Below, in pieces: positions 29,529 to 37,637 of a stretch of DNA of 44,481 nt (positions are counted from its first letter, which is position 1; every line of letters begins with the position of its first letter). Source of the stretch: Wenzhouxiangella sp. (GTDB taxonomy: Bacteria > Pseudomonadota > Gammaproteobacteria > Xanthomonadales > Wenzhouxiangellaceae); NCBI GenBank assembly GCA_007694055.1, contig RECK01000094.1, forward strand, positions 1 to 44,481. The letters are read 5' to 3'. The notes under the pieces are model-generated. The model worked only from the letters and a program-made list of their open reading frames with translations, did no database searches and was not told where the DNA came from. The position numbers and the translations under genes are program-made.

Positions 29529-29810
29529 ATGGTGGAATTCGAGCCGACAACCCGATCATGTGAGCCCGATCGACAGGTCGATGCCCGCGGCCAGCTGTGC
29601 CCGATGCCGGCCACGCTGACCAGCCGGATGCTCAAGCGCATGCAACCCGGGCAGCTGCTGGAGGTGCTCGCCACCGATCCGCTGGCCGAAATGGATCTGG
29701 CAGTGCTGTGCGAGATGCTGGGTCATGAGCTGCTGGCCACAGAGCGCAGCGACGAGACGCTGCGCATCCTGATCCGGGTCAGTGCAGGGCAGCGTTCAGG
29801 CGCTGATTGA
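29529..29810 (+). CDS. TusA family sulfurtransferase
   Basis: A 93-aa protein with the TusA/SirA signature DARGQLCPMP (active-site Cys24 in C-P-x-P), followed by the amphipathic helix and strand LEVLATDPLAEMDLAVLCEMLGHEL of the fold. TusA proteins carry persulfide sulfur, for example to tRNA thiolation or cofactor synthesis. Starts are ambiguous: ATG 29508 (100 aa, overlapping the divergent gene's ATG), ATG 29529, or GTG 29532, which has GGGAG at ideal spacing. The 3' end overlaps adk by 32 nt on the opposite strand. Confidence 0.85.
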   Translation: MVEFEPTTRSCEPDRQVDARGQLCPMPATLTSRMLKRMQPGQLLEVLATDPLAEMDLAVLCEMLGHELLATERSDETLRILIRVSAGQRSGAD

Positions 29811-30339
29811 TTTCTTCGATCGACCCCACGCCATCGACTTCCACCAGCAGGTTTCGATCGGCGTAGTAGCCGGTGACCGGTGCGGTCTGTTCGCGATACA
29901 CCGCCAGCCGGTTGCGAACGACCTCCTCGGTGTCATCCGAGCGACCTTCTTCCCGGGCGCGCTGGGCCAGCCGCTGCACGATCTGCTCTTCATCCACGAT
30001 CAAGGCCAGGGCCTTTTCTACTGGCAGCTCCATCCTTGCCAGGACGTCGTCAAGGGCGCGAGCCTGGGCCAGGTTGCGTGGATATCCGTCCAGGATGTAG
30101 CCGGACTTGATGTCGGCGGCCCCCATGCGTTCCTCGATCAGGTCGAGCATGAGTTCGTCGGAAACCAGTTCGCCGGCATCCATCGCGGCCTTGGCCTTGA
30201 TGCCCAGCGCGGTGCCGTCGCGAACGGCCGCTCGCAGCAGGTCGCCGGTGGAAATGTGGGGGACGCCGAGTCGGTCCTTGAGTAGGGCGGCCTGGGTGCC
30301 TTTGCCCGAGCCCGGTGGGCCAAGAAGTACGATGCGCAT
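29779..30339 (-). CDS. adk: Adenylate kinase (short form)
   Basis: Interconverts AMP plus ATP with two ADP. The 186-aa protein has the P-loop GPPGSGKGTQA, STGDLLR, the AMP-binding DGYPRNLAQA and a short LID (REEGRSDDTEEVV) instead of the long or zinc-binding LID, so it is a short-type enzyme as in several Xanthomonadales. It is divergent from pfp; a good sigma-70 promoter lies at 30381-30409. Next to a PPi-using phosphofructokinase, it groups energy-currency enzymes. Confidence 0.95.
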   Translation of the reverse strand: MRIVLLGPPGSGKGTQAALLKDRLGVPHISTGDLLRAAVRDGTALGIKAKAAMDAGELVSDELMLDLIEERMGAADIKSGYILDGYPRNLAQARALDDVLARMELPVEKALALIVDEEQIVQRLAQRAREEGRSDDTEEVVRNRLAVYREQTAPVTGYYADRNLLVEVDGVGSIEEINQRLNAALH

Positions 30340-30369
30340 GGCGATTGTCGTGGAAGTTCCGGTGATGGA

Positions 30370-30375
30370 TAGAAT
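30370..30375 (+). promoter_or_regulatory. Candidate -10 box of pfp
   Basis: TAGAAT matches TATAAT at five of six positions and lies 80 nt before the pfp start. The best -35 (TTGTCG, 30345-30350) is 19 bp away, longer than ideal, so the assignment is weak. It overlaps the region of the opposing adk promoter. Confidence 0.3.
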
Positions 30376-30380
30376 CGCTA

Positions 30381-30409
30381 AAAGTACTTGGGAAGCGAAC
30401 GGGTGTCAA
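30381..30409 (-). promoter_or_regulatory. Sigma-70-type promoter of adk
   Basis: On the minus strand TTGACA (30404-30409, perfect consensus) is followed after exactly 17 bp by TACTTT (30381-30386). Transcription would begin near 30374, giving a leader of about 35 nt to the adk ATG. Confidence 0.55.
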
Positions 30410-30455
30410 ATTGGCTATGCTGTGGCCGTATCAAACAGACCAGAGGACTTCATTC

Positions 30456-31709
30456 ATGGCCGGCAGGACCTTTCTGTATGCCCAGTCCGGCGGCGTAACG
30501 CCGGTGATCAATGCCACGGCGGCCGCGCTTATCCGCACGGCCCGGGCCAGCGGTGACCGGGTGCTGGCGGCGCGCAACGGTATTCTCGGCGTGCTGGAAG
30601 AGCATCTTGTCGATACCGCCAGCCTGACCGACGCCGACCTCGATGCGCTGGGTCATACACCCGGCGGCGTGTTCGGGTCCTGTCGCTACAAGCTCAAGGG
30701 CCTGGAGGAGAACCGGCGCGAGTACGAGCGCCTGATCGAGGTGTTCAGGGCGCACAAGGTCGACTGCTTTTTCTACAACGGCGGCAATGACTCGGCCGAT
30801 ACCGCGCTCAAGGTCTCCGGCCTGGGCGAGATCATGGACTACCCGATCCAGTGCATCGGCGTGCCCAAGACCATAGACAACGACCTGGCCGTGACCGACA
30901 ACTGCCCCGGTTTCGGCTCGGTGGCCAAGTACGTGGCCGTGTCCATCCTGGAAGCCAGCCTGGACGTGATGTCGATGTCATCGACTTCGACCAAGGTGTT
31001 CATTCTCGAGGTCATGGGCCGGCATGCCGGCTGGATTGCCGCTGCCGGCGGCCTGGCCGCTCGCGCTCCGGGCGATCCGCCCCAGATCATCCTGTTTCCA
31101 GAAATTCCTTTCGACGAGGAGCGGTTCTGTGCTGCCGTGCGCCAGTCGGTCGAGCGCCATGGCTATTGCTCCGTCGTGGTGTCGGAGGGCCTGCGCAATG
31201 CCGATGGTGAATTTGTCGCCGCCGCGGCCAGCCGCGATGCGTTCGGCCATCACCAGCTCGGCGGGGTTGCGCCGGCGGTGGCCAACGTCGTCAAGCGTGA
31301 ACTGGGCTACAAGTACCACTGGGCAGTCAGCGATTACCTGCAGCGCTCGGCCCGCCATATCGCATCGGCCACCGACGTCGAGCAGGCCGAGGCGGTCGGC
31401 CAGGCGGCCGTGACCCTGGCCCATTCCGGCCACAGCGGGGTGATGCCGGTCATTCGTCGCATCTCCGATGCGCCCTACGAGTGGGAGATTGCCACCGCCG
31501 AACTCGACCAGATCGCCAACCACGAGAAAAAGATGCCGCGCGAGTACATCAGCGAGGACGGCTTTGCCATCACCGAGGCAGCGCGCCGTTACCTGGCGCC
31601 CTTGATTCACGGCGAGAGTTTTCCGCCGTTTGGCGCCGATGGGCTGCCCGAGTACCTGCGGCCCGAACTGACCGAGCTGGATCCGCTTTTGCCGGAATTT
31701 CGCGTTTGA
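30456..31709 (+). CDS. pfp: Diphosphate--fructose-6-phosphate 1-phosphotransferase
   Basis: PPi-dependent phosphofructokinase, 417 aa, which phosphorylates fructose 6-phosphate reversibly with pyrophosphate, so it can serve both glycolysis and gluconeogenesis. The pyrophosphate signature is visible: GGND (109-112) where ATP enzymes have GGDG, and PKTIDND (137-143) with Lys138, in place of the ATP-type pattern. The ATG at 30456 follows AGAGGA by 8-9 nt; upstream in-frame codons to 30411 are less likely. It is divergent from adk and followed 53 nt later by a nucleoside transporter. Confidence 0.94.
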   Translation: MAGRTFLYAQSGGVTPVINATAAALIRTARASGDRVLAARNGILGVLEEHLVDTASLTDADLDALGHTPGGVFGSCRYKLKGLEENRREYERLIEVFRAHKVDCFFYNGGNDSADTALKVSGLGEIMDYPIQCIGVPKTIDNDLAVTDNCPGFGSVAKYVAVSILEASLDVMSMSSTSTKVFILEVMGRHAGWIAAAGGLAARAPGDPPQIILFPEIPFDEERFCAAVRQSVERHGYCSVVVSEGLRNADGEFVAAAASRDAFGHHQLGGVAPAVANVVKRELGYKYHWAVSDYLQRSARHIASATDVEQAEAVGQAAVTLAHSGHSGVMPVIRRISDAPYEWEIATAELDQIANHEKKMPREYISEDGFAITEAARRYLAPLIHGESFPPFGADGLPEYLRPELTELDPLLPEFRV

Positions 31710-31762
31710 CGGGTAACGGTCAGGGGGCTGTTGGTCCCGCTTGCAAGCCGGGCGCTTGAGTC

Positions 31763-33025
31763 ATGGGCGGCGTGCTGCACGGACTTTTCGGTATCGCAGC
31801 CCTGCTCGCGCTGGCTTGGCTGTTGTCCGAAAAGCGCTCCGCCATTGCCTGGCGCACGGTGCTGGTGGGCCTTGCCTTGCAGTTCGGGTTGGCCGTTTTC
31901 GTCCTGTGGGTGCCGATTGGCCAGCGCTTCTTCCAGTGGCTGGGCGGGTTGTTCGTGACCCTGATCGGCTATACCCGGGCCGGCTCGGAGTTCGTTTTCG
32001 GGGCGCTGGTCGATGTCGACAATTTCGGCTTCATCTTTGCCTTCCAGGTGTTGCCAACCATCATTTTCTTCGCCGCGCTGATGGCCTGTCTTTATCACCT
32101 GGGCCTGATGCAGCGCCTGGTCGAGTCCATGGCCTGGGTCATGAACCGCCTGATGGGCGTGTCCGGCAGCGAGTCACTGGCTACCGCGGCCAATGTGTTT
32201 GTCGGCCAGACCGAGGCGCCGCTGGTGGTGCGGCCCTTCATCTCGGGCATGACCCGATCCGAGCTGTTTGCACTGATGACCGGCGGCATGGCCACCATCG
32301 CCGGTGGCGTGCTGGCCGCCTACGTCCTGCTGCTGGGCGGATCGGACCCGGAAACCCAGACCTTCTTTGCCCGCCACCTGATCTCGGCTTCGATCATGGC
32401 CGCTCCCGCCGCCCTGGTCATGGCCAAGCTGCTGGTGCCCGAAACCGCGCAGTCGGAGACGGCAGGGGCGGTGCGGGTGGCGATCGACCGGCCCCATGTC
32501 AACCTGATCGAGGCGGCCGCCGGCGGTGCCGGCGAGGGCCTGAAGCTGGCCCTGAACGTCGGCGCGATGCTGCTGGCTTTCCTCGCCCTGATTGCGCTGA
32601 TCAACGGCCCGCTGGGCTGGTTCGGGTCCATCACCGGCCTGGAAACCTGGCTGGGGCAGCCGCTGAGCCTGGCCCTGCTGCTGGGCTGGCTGTTCGCGCC
32701 GCTGGCTTTCCTGGCCGGTGTGCCGCTGGCCGAAGCGGTGACCGTCGGCAGCCTGGTCGGTCAGAAGGTGGTGGCCAATGAATTCGTCGCCTACATTGCC
32801 CTGAGCGAGCTGCAGGATGGTCTGTCCGAACGCTCGGTGCTGATTGCCACCTACGCCTTGTGCGGCTTTGCCAACTTTGCCTCGATCGCGATCCAGATCG
32901 GCGGCATCGGCTCCATCGCCCCGGCCCGCCGCCCCGACCTGGCCCGCCTGGGTCTCAAGGCCGTGCTGGCCGGGACGCTGGTTTCACTGCTGAACGCTGC
33001 CTGGGCGGGGATTTTGGTGGGTTAG
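31763..33025 (+). CDS. CNT-family concentrative nucleoside transporter (NupC type)
   Basis: A 420-aa inner-membrane symporter with multiple hydrophobic segments. Family landmarks are the [23 protein letters not shown] start, the [23 protein letters not shown] segment, the substrate/ion-binding [16 protein letters not shown] loop, [18 protein letters not shown], and the C-terminal [17 protein letters not shown]. It would import nucleosides with H+ or Na+. It follows pfp on the same strand and may share its transcript. A GGTTTAC repeat array begins 7 nt after its stop. Confidence 0.93.
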   Translation: MGGVLHGLFGIAALLALAWLLSEKRSAIAWRTVLVGLALQFGLAVFVLWVPIGQRFFQWLGGLFVTLIGYTRAGSEFVFGALVDVDNFGFIFAFQVLPTIIFFAALMACLYHLGLMQRLVESMAWVMNRLMGVSGSESLATAANVFVGQTEAPLVVRPFISGMTRSELFALMTGGMATIAGGVLAAYVLLLGGSDPETQTFFARHLISASIMAAPAALVMAKLLVPETAQSETAGAVRVAIDRPHVNLIEAAAGGAGEGLKLALNVGAMLLAFLALIALINGPLGWFGSITGLETWLGQPLSLALLLGWLFAPLAFLAGVPLAEAVTVGSLVGQKVVANEFVAYIALSELQDGLSERSVLIATYALCGFANFASIAIQIGGIGSIAPARRPDLARLGLKAVLAGTLVSLLNAAWAGILVG

Positions 33026-33031
33026 AAGGCC

Positions 33032-33054
33032 GGTTTACGGTTTACGGTTTCCGG
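33032..33054. repeat. GGTTTAC/GGTTTCC array after the nucleoside transporter
   Basis: Units GGTTTAC, GGTTTAC and GGTTTCC followed by GG. The last 17 bp (33038-33054) recur in inverted orientation at 33571-33587, so copies flank msrB. Confidence 0.7.
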
Positions 33055-33102
33055 AAATTCGCTCAAGGGTAGCCCGGCCCCACGCGGCCGGGATTCCGAA
33101 CC

Positions 33103-33504
33103 TCACCGGCTACCGCGAGGTTTGAAATTGAGCGCGGCTGAATTGATGCAATAGCGCTGTCCGGTCGGGGGTGGGCCGTCATTGAAGATGTGGCCCAGGT
33201 GGGCGTCACAGCGCGGGCACAGCAGCTCGACCCGGCGCATGCCGAAAGAATCATCGAAGCGCTGCTTGATCCCGGCATCGGCCAGTTCGGAGTGGTAGCT
33301 GGGCCAGCCACAGCCGGAGTGGAACTTGGAGCCAGAGTCGAACAACGGGTGGTCACAGCACACGCAGTGATACACGCCTGCCTCGGTGTGGTCGTTGTAC
33401 TCACCGGTAAACGGCCGCTCCGTCCCCGCCTTGCGGGTCACCCGGAACTGCTCATCGGTCAGCCGCTCACGCCACTCGGACTCGGTCAACTCGATCTTCT
33501 TCAT
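33103..33504 (-). CDS. msrB: Peptide-methionine (R)-S-oxide reductase
   Basis: Reduces methionine-R-sulfoxide in proteins, 133 aa. Zinc ligands are the pairs in HCVCC (Cys47, Cys50) and CPRC (Cys96, Cys99); the resolving-type Cys65 lies in SGCGWPS and catalytic Cys119 in RYCINSAALNF. The start has AAAGGAG at good spacing. The gene converges on the nucleoside transporter and is flanked by heptamer arrays on both sides. Confidence 0.96.
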   Translation of the reverse strand: MKKIELTESEWRERLTDEQFRVTRKAGTERPFTGEYNDHTEAGVYHCVCCDHPLFDSGSKFHSGCGWPSYHSELADAGIKQRFDDSFGMRRVELLCPRCDAHLGHIFNDGPPPTGQRYCINSAALNFKPRGSR

Positions 33505-33516
33505 TCTGTCTCCTTT

Positions 33517-33610
33517 GGGGCGGTGAAAGGTGAAAGGTGAAAGGTGAAAGGCTTCTCCGGAAACCGGAAACCGGAAACCGTAAACCGTCTTTTCCCGAAA
33601 CCTAACCCTC
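33517..33610. repeat. Composite heptamer array between msrB and the methyltransferase gene
   Basis: Four GGTGAAA units (33522-33549) are followed by CCGGAAA three times and CCGTAAA (33557-33584), then CCCGAAA and CCTAACC (33594-33607). The CTA at 33602-33604 is the reverse complement of the methyltransferase stop codon. The first 35 bp match 5593-5627 exactly. Purine-rich units on one strand face GGTTTCC/GGTTTAC units on the other, so the array has an inverted layout. Confidence 0.85.
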
Positions 33611-34348
33611 CCCCTTCCCCGCCACCACGATCAACCTTTCCGACTCCAGATCATACCCCGCACCATCGTGGTTTCCGTAAAGGCCCATTACCTCGAAACC
33701 GCTCTCCGCGAGCAGGGTGCGAATCTCTCCGGCTGACCAGACCCGGTGGGAAAAGTGCTGGCGCAGGACGTGATCACCGTCGATCAGCAGCCACTCGTTG
33801 TCCAGGCGGGTCATGTCGTCGACCAGGTTGGGCCGCTCCAGCAGCAGGCGGCCGTCCTCGTACTCGGTGACGTGGGCGGGTTCCAGGTTGCGGCACAGGT
33901 ACTCCAGGCCGACCAGGTCGAGCACCAGGCGACCACCGGGGCGCAGGCTCTGATGAATGTTGGCCAGCACCCGGCGGTGATCGGCTTCGTCTTCGAAGTA
34001 GCCGAAGCTGGTCCACATCACCAGCACCAGGTCAAACGCCTCGGGCCGGACGAATTCACGCATGTCGGCCTGGACACTTTCGATCGGCAGTTCGCCGCGC
34101 GCCTGCTCCAGGTGTTCAAGCAGGGTCTGGCTGGTATCGACCGCGGTGACCGGATACCCTGTGGCCGCCAGGGGCAGGGCGTGTCGACCCGGTCCACAGC
34201 CGAGGTCCAGGACCCGCCCCGGTTCGATGCCGACCAGTTCCAGCAGTCCCGGCAGTTGCTCGGCAGCTTCGCGAAAGCTGTCTTCGCTGAACATCAGAGG
34301 GCCGAAATTGCGCCAGAATTCGTCTTCCAGGTACCAGTCCTTGCTCAA
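33602..34348 (-). CDS. Class I SAM-dependent methyltransferase
   Basis: A 248-aa methyltransferase with motif I VLDLGCGPGRHALPLA, an acidic residue ending strand 2 (AVDTS), QADMREF and FDLVLVMWTSFGYFEDE. The substrate is unknown. The TTG at 34348 has AAGGA 8 nt upstream and gives the family-like start SKDWYLEDEFWRNFGPLMF; an ATG at 34396 would add 16 residues and lie further inside the divergent lipoprotein gene. The stop codon is part of a heptamer array. The start overlaps that of the divergent aminopeptidase by 8 nt. Confidence 0.85.
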   Translation of the reverse strand: MSKDWYLEDEFWRNFGPLMFSEDSFREAAEQLPGLLELVGIEPGRVLDLGCGPGRHALPLAATGYPVTAVDTSQTLLEHLEQARGELPIESVQADMREFVRPEAFDLVLVMWTSFGYFEDEADHRRVLANIHQSLRPGGRLVLDLVGLEYLCRNLEPAHVTEYEDGRLLLERPNLVDDMTRLDNEWLLIDGDHVLRQHFSHRVWSAGEIRTLLAESGFEVMGLYGNHDGAGYDLESERLIVVAGKGEG

Positions 34349-35375
34349 GCTCGTTTTCCTTGTGTTGATGGGGTCGGGTCTGAGCGCATGCGCCACCCTG
34401 AGTTGGTACGGTCAGGCCATCAGCGGTCACCTGGACCTGCTGTCCAGGCGTGAGCTTATCGCAGATCTGATCGAGCGACCGGATACCGACCCCGAGCTGG
34501 CCCGGCGCCTGGCCCTGGTGCTGGATATCCGGGCCTATGCCGCCAGCGAACTGGGCCTGCCCGAGAGTCGCTCCTATCGCCACTATGCCGATCTCGAGCG
34601 CGATGCCGCGGTCTGGAACGTGGTCGCCGTGCCGCCGCACAGTTTCAAGGCCCACACCTGGTGCTACCCGATTGCCGGCTGCCTCAACATGCGGGCGTTT
34701 TTCGACCATGACAGGGCCAGGGCCGAGGCCCGTCGCCTGGCCGAGGCCGGGCTGGATGTCGCGGTTTTCCCGGCGGTTGCCTATTCCACCCTGGGCTGGT
34801 TCTCCGACCCGGTGCTCAATACCATGCTGAACTGGGACGATGCCCGCCTGGCCGGCTTCCTGTTCCACGAGCTGACCCATGAACGACGCTACGTGGCCGG
34901 CGACCTGGCCTTCAGCGAGGCCTACGCGGTTACCGTCGAGCGCTTCGGGGTGCGACGCTGGTTGCTGTCCACGGGGCGCGAAGCGATGCTGGATGACTGG
35001 ACGCGCCGCCAGGCCGAGAGCGCGCAGCTGGTCGACACGCTGCTCGCTGCCCGCGCCGACCTGGCCGAGATTTACGCCAGCGGGCTGGAAAGCGATGCCA
35101 TGGCAAGGGCCAGGCAGGCGCGCTTTGAACGCCTGGCGATCGACCTTGATAAGGCTGCCCGGGCGCTGGATAGCCGCTTGCTGGCGCATTGGGCCGGGCT
35201 GGAGCTCAACAACGCCCACCTGGTCATGACCGCGACTTACGAGGCCGGCGTGGCGGCATTCGAAGCCTTGCTGGCTGAATGTGACGACGAAATCCACTGT
35301 TTTCACGCCCGCGTCGATGCCCTGGCCGAGGCGGATTCGGAAGCCCGGGCGAAGTTTTTGGCTCGCAAAGATTGA
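34341..35375 (+). CDS. Putative aminopeptidase lipoprotein (PF10023-like)
   Basis: A 344-aa predicted zinc aminopeptidase anchored as a lipoprotein. From the TTG at 34341 the signal sequence reads LLKLVFLVLMGSGLSAC with a clear lipobox. The mature protein carries HELTHERRYV with a downstream Glu in AFSEAYA, the HExxH-like zinc site of the Aminopep family, and the typical VVAVPPHSFKAHTWCYPIAGCLNMR and YSTLGWFSDPVLNTML segments. It would act in the periplasm or at the outer membrane. The function of the family is poorly known. It overlaps the methyltransferase start and precedes lptD by 47 nt. Confidence 0.88.
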   Translation: MLKLVFLVLMGSGLSACATLSWYGQAISGHLDLLSRRELIADLIERPDTDPELARRLALVLDIRAYAASELGLPESRSYRHYADLERDAAVWNVVAVPPHSFKAHTWCYPIAGCLNMRAFFDHDRARAEARRLAEAGLDVAVFPAVAYSTLGWFSDPVLNTMLNWDDARLAGFLFHELTHERRYVAGDLAFSEAYAVTVERFGVRRWLLSTGREAMLDDWTRRQAESAQLVDTLLAARADLAEIYASGLESDAMARARQARFERLAIDLDKAARALDSRLLAHWAGLELNNAHLVMTATYEAGVAAFEALLAECDDEIHCFHARVDALAEADSEARAKFLARKD

Positions 35376-35422
35376 TCATTTCGGCCGACTGTGCGACTTT
35401 ACCCGGCTTGATCCACTTAGCG

Positions 35423-37600
35423 ATGCCGGTCTTGTTTCGAACCCTGTCCCTGGTCATCGGGCTGACCATGCCCCTGCCACTGCTGGCCCAGGCACCTGCT
35501 GGCGGCAGCGATCGCCCGTCCCTGGTGTGCGTGACGCCGGAGGAAGAATCTCCCCGCCGGCGGCTGGACCGCGACGGCAGCTCGCCGCTGCGCATTTTTT
35601 CCGAGCAGTTCGAGGCCTTGTACGAGCAGCCCGTGCGCTTTCACGACTCGGTTCGGGTTGAAGTCGGCGATCAGCGGCTCGAGACCGACGAGCTGATTTA
35701 CAACCGTGACACCGGTCGCATCGATCTGCCTTCGCTGCTGCGCTACAGCGATGCGCTGATCATGCTCGAGGCCGAGCGCGGCTGGGTGGAAACCGAGACT
35801 TCGCGGGGGCGCTTCGAGGCGGTGGATTATCGTTTCACGCGCGGCGAAGGCAGCGGTGAGGCCGGCAGCGTGGAGCTGCTCAGCCCGACTACAGCCCGTG
35901 TTGAAGGCTTTACTTTCACCACCTGCGATCCGGAACAGCCGGACTGGCAGCTCAAGGCCGGCCAGGTTCGCCTGGATATGGAAAGCGGGCAGGGCGTGGC
36001 CCGTCACGCCCGGCTCGAGTTCAAGGGCGTTCCCATCCTGTATTCGCCGTGGCTGAGCTTCCCCCTGGATGATCAGCGCAAGAGCGGATTTCTCTATCCC
36101 AGCCTGGGCTTTTCCAGCGACGATGGCTTTGACCTGCGCGTGCCGTGGTACTGGAACATCGCCCCCAACCAGGATGCCACCCTGACCCCGCGCTGGATTC
36201 AGGACCGCGGGGTGTGGCTGGGCACCGAATACCGGTTCCTGACCCGCCGCCAGCGTGGCCAGCTGGACCTGGAGGTCCTGCCCTCCGATCGCGAGGCTGA
36301 CCGCAACCGCTACTATGGTCAATTTGACTGGCAGGCGCGCCTGGCACCACGTTGGTCGGCCCATGCCGATCTGAGGCGGGCCAGCGACGATGATTATTTC
36401 GTCGACCTGGGCAGCGACCTGGCCGACTCCGCGGTTCAGTTTCTGCGCTCCAGCCTGGGTGCGCGCGGCAGCGGCCGGGCCTGGTCGCTCCAGGTCATGG
36501 CCGACGCCTTCCAGGTGCTGGATCAGAACGTGGCTCCGGGCAATGAGCCTTACCGCCGTCTGCCGCGCATCCAGCTTGATATTGATCAGCCGCTGGCGCA
36601 AGGCTTCGAGTTCGTGATGGACAACGAGCTGGTGTATTTCGATCGCGACGCCGGCATCACCGGGGCCCGTTTCGATGCCCATCCGCGTCTGCGTTACAAC
36701 CTGCTTCGCCCGGGCTGGTTCGTGCGTCCCGAGCTGGGCTTCCGCACCACCGCCTACGATGTCAGCGGTGCTGATGTCTCCAGTCCCAGTCGCACCACCC
36801 CGATCGCCAGCTTCGATGCCGGGCTGATCTTCGAGCGGCGCACTGCGCGAGGCCATGTCCAGACCCTGGAGCCGCGCCTGTTCTACCTCTACGTGCCGTT
36901 CGAGAACCAGGACGATTTGCCCAATTTCGACACCCGCGAGCTGACTTTCGGCATGAGCCAGCTGTTTCACTACAACCGCTTCAGCGGCGCGGACCGGCAG
37001 GGCGATGCCAACCAGGTTACCCTGGCCCTGAGCTCCAGGCTGATTGGCGCCAGCGATGGACGCAGCAGACTCGAGGCCAGTGTCGGCCAGATTTTCTATT
37101 TCCGCGACCTGAAAGTTCAGCTCGATGGCGCGCCGGTCGACGACCGCAACCGCTCGGCAACTGTCGCCGAGATGCTGTGGCGCCCGGCCCGCCAGGTCGT
37201 GCTCAGCGCCGGTCTGCAATGGGATCACGAAGAAAGTGAAACCCAGGTGGCTCGATTCGGTCTGAGCTTTGTAGGCCGCGATTCCCGTCAGGCTGCAATC
37301 GGCTACCGTTATCGACGCGACCGGGTTGATCAGATCGATGTCAGGTTTCGCTACCCGGTGCTGCACAACGTGAACCTGATCGGACGGGTCAATTACTCGT
37401 TCGAAGATGACGAGACCCTGGAACTTCTGGGCGGAATCGAATACGAAAGCTGTTGCTGGGCCTTGCGCCTGACCGGTCGCGAGTACATCCGCGATCGTGA
37501 CTCGGAGAGTCGCCGCACGGTCTTCCTGGAACTTCATTTGAAGGGTCTGGGCAGTCTGGGACGGCGTCCGTATCCGCTGTTTACGCATCAACAATTTTGA
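35423..37600 (+). CDS. lptD: LPS-assembly protein LptD
   Basis: Outer-membrane barrel that, with LptE, inserts lipopolysaccharide into the outer leaflet. 725 aa with a signal peptide (MPVLFRTLSLVIGLTMPLPLLAQA). The N-terminal OstA jellyroll (about 60-200) is followed by the barrel. The four cysteines of the disulfide switch are present: Cys36, Cys168, and the pair Cys677-Cys678 (ESCCW), matching E. coli C31, C173, C724, C725. The start is set at 35423 because of the signal peptide. It heads lptD-surA-pdxA-ksgA as in E. coli. Confidence 0.95.
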   Translation: MPVLFRTLSLVIGLTMPLPLLAQAPAGGSDRPSLVCVTPEEESPRRRLDRDGSSPLRIFSEQFEALYEQPVRFHDSVRVEVGDQRLETDELIYNRDTGRIDLPSLLRYSDALIMLEAERGWVETETSRGRFEAVDYRFTRGEGSGEAGSVELLSPTTARVEGFTFTTCDPEQPDWQLKAGQVRLDMESGQGVARHARLEFKGVPILYSPWLSFPLDDQRKSGFLYPSLGFSSDDGFDLRVPWYWNIAPNQDATLTPRWIQDRGVWLGTEYRFLTRRQRGQLDLEVLPSDREADRNRYYGQFDWQARLAPRWSAHADLRRASDDDYFVDLGSDLADSAVQFLRSSLGARGSGRAWSLQVMADAFQVLDQNVAPGNEPYRRLPRIQLDIDQPLAQGFEFVMDNELVYFDRDAGITGARFDAHPRLRYNLLRPGWFVRPELGFRTTAYDVSGADVSSPSRTTPIASFDAGLIFERRTARGHVQTLEPRLFYLYVPFENQDDLPNFDTRELTFGMSQLFHYNRFSGADRQGDANQVTLALSSRLIGASDGRSRLEASVGQIFYFRDLKVQLDGAPVDDRNRSATVAEMLWRPARQVVLSAGLQWDHEESETQVARFGLSFVGRDSRQAAIGYRYRRDRVDQIDVRFRYPVLHNVNLIGRVNYSFEDDETLELLGGIEYESCCWALRLTGREYIRDRDSESRRTVFLELHLKGLGSLGRRPYPLFTHQQF

Positions 37601-37637
37601 AATTGACTTGCAAGTACCCCATTTCCACAGGATGACC

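Noticed and set aside
33073-33092. CCCGGCC/GGCCGGG hairpin between the nucleoside transporter and msrB
   Set aside because: A perfect 7-bp stem but no T tract on either side, so it cannot be called an intrinsic terminator.
33517-33610. Could the heptamer arrays be a CRISPR?
   Set aside because: Units are 7-8 nt and contiguous, without spacers, and no cas gene is present.
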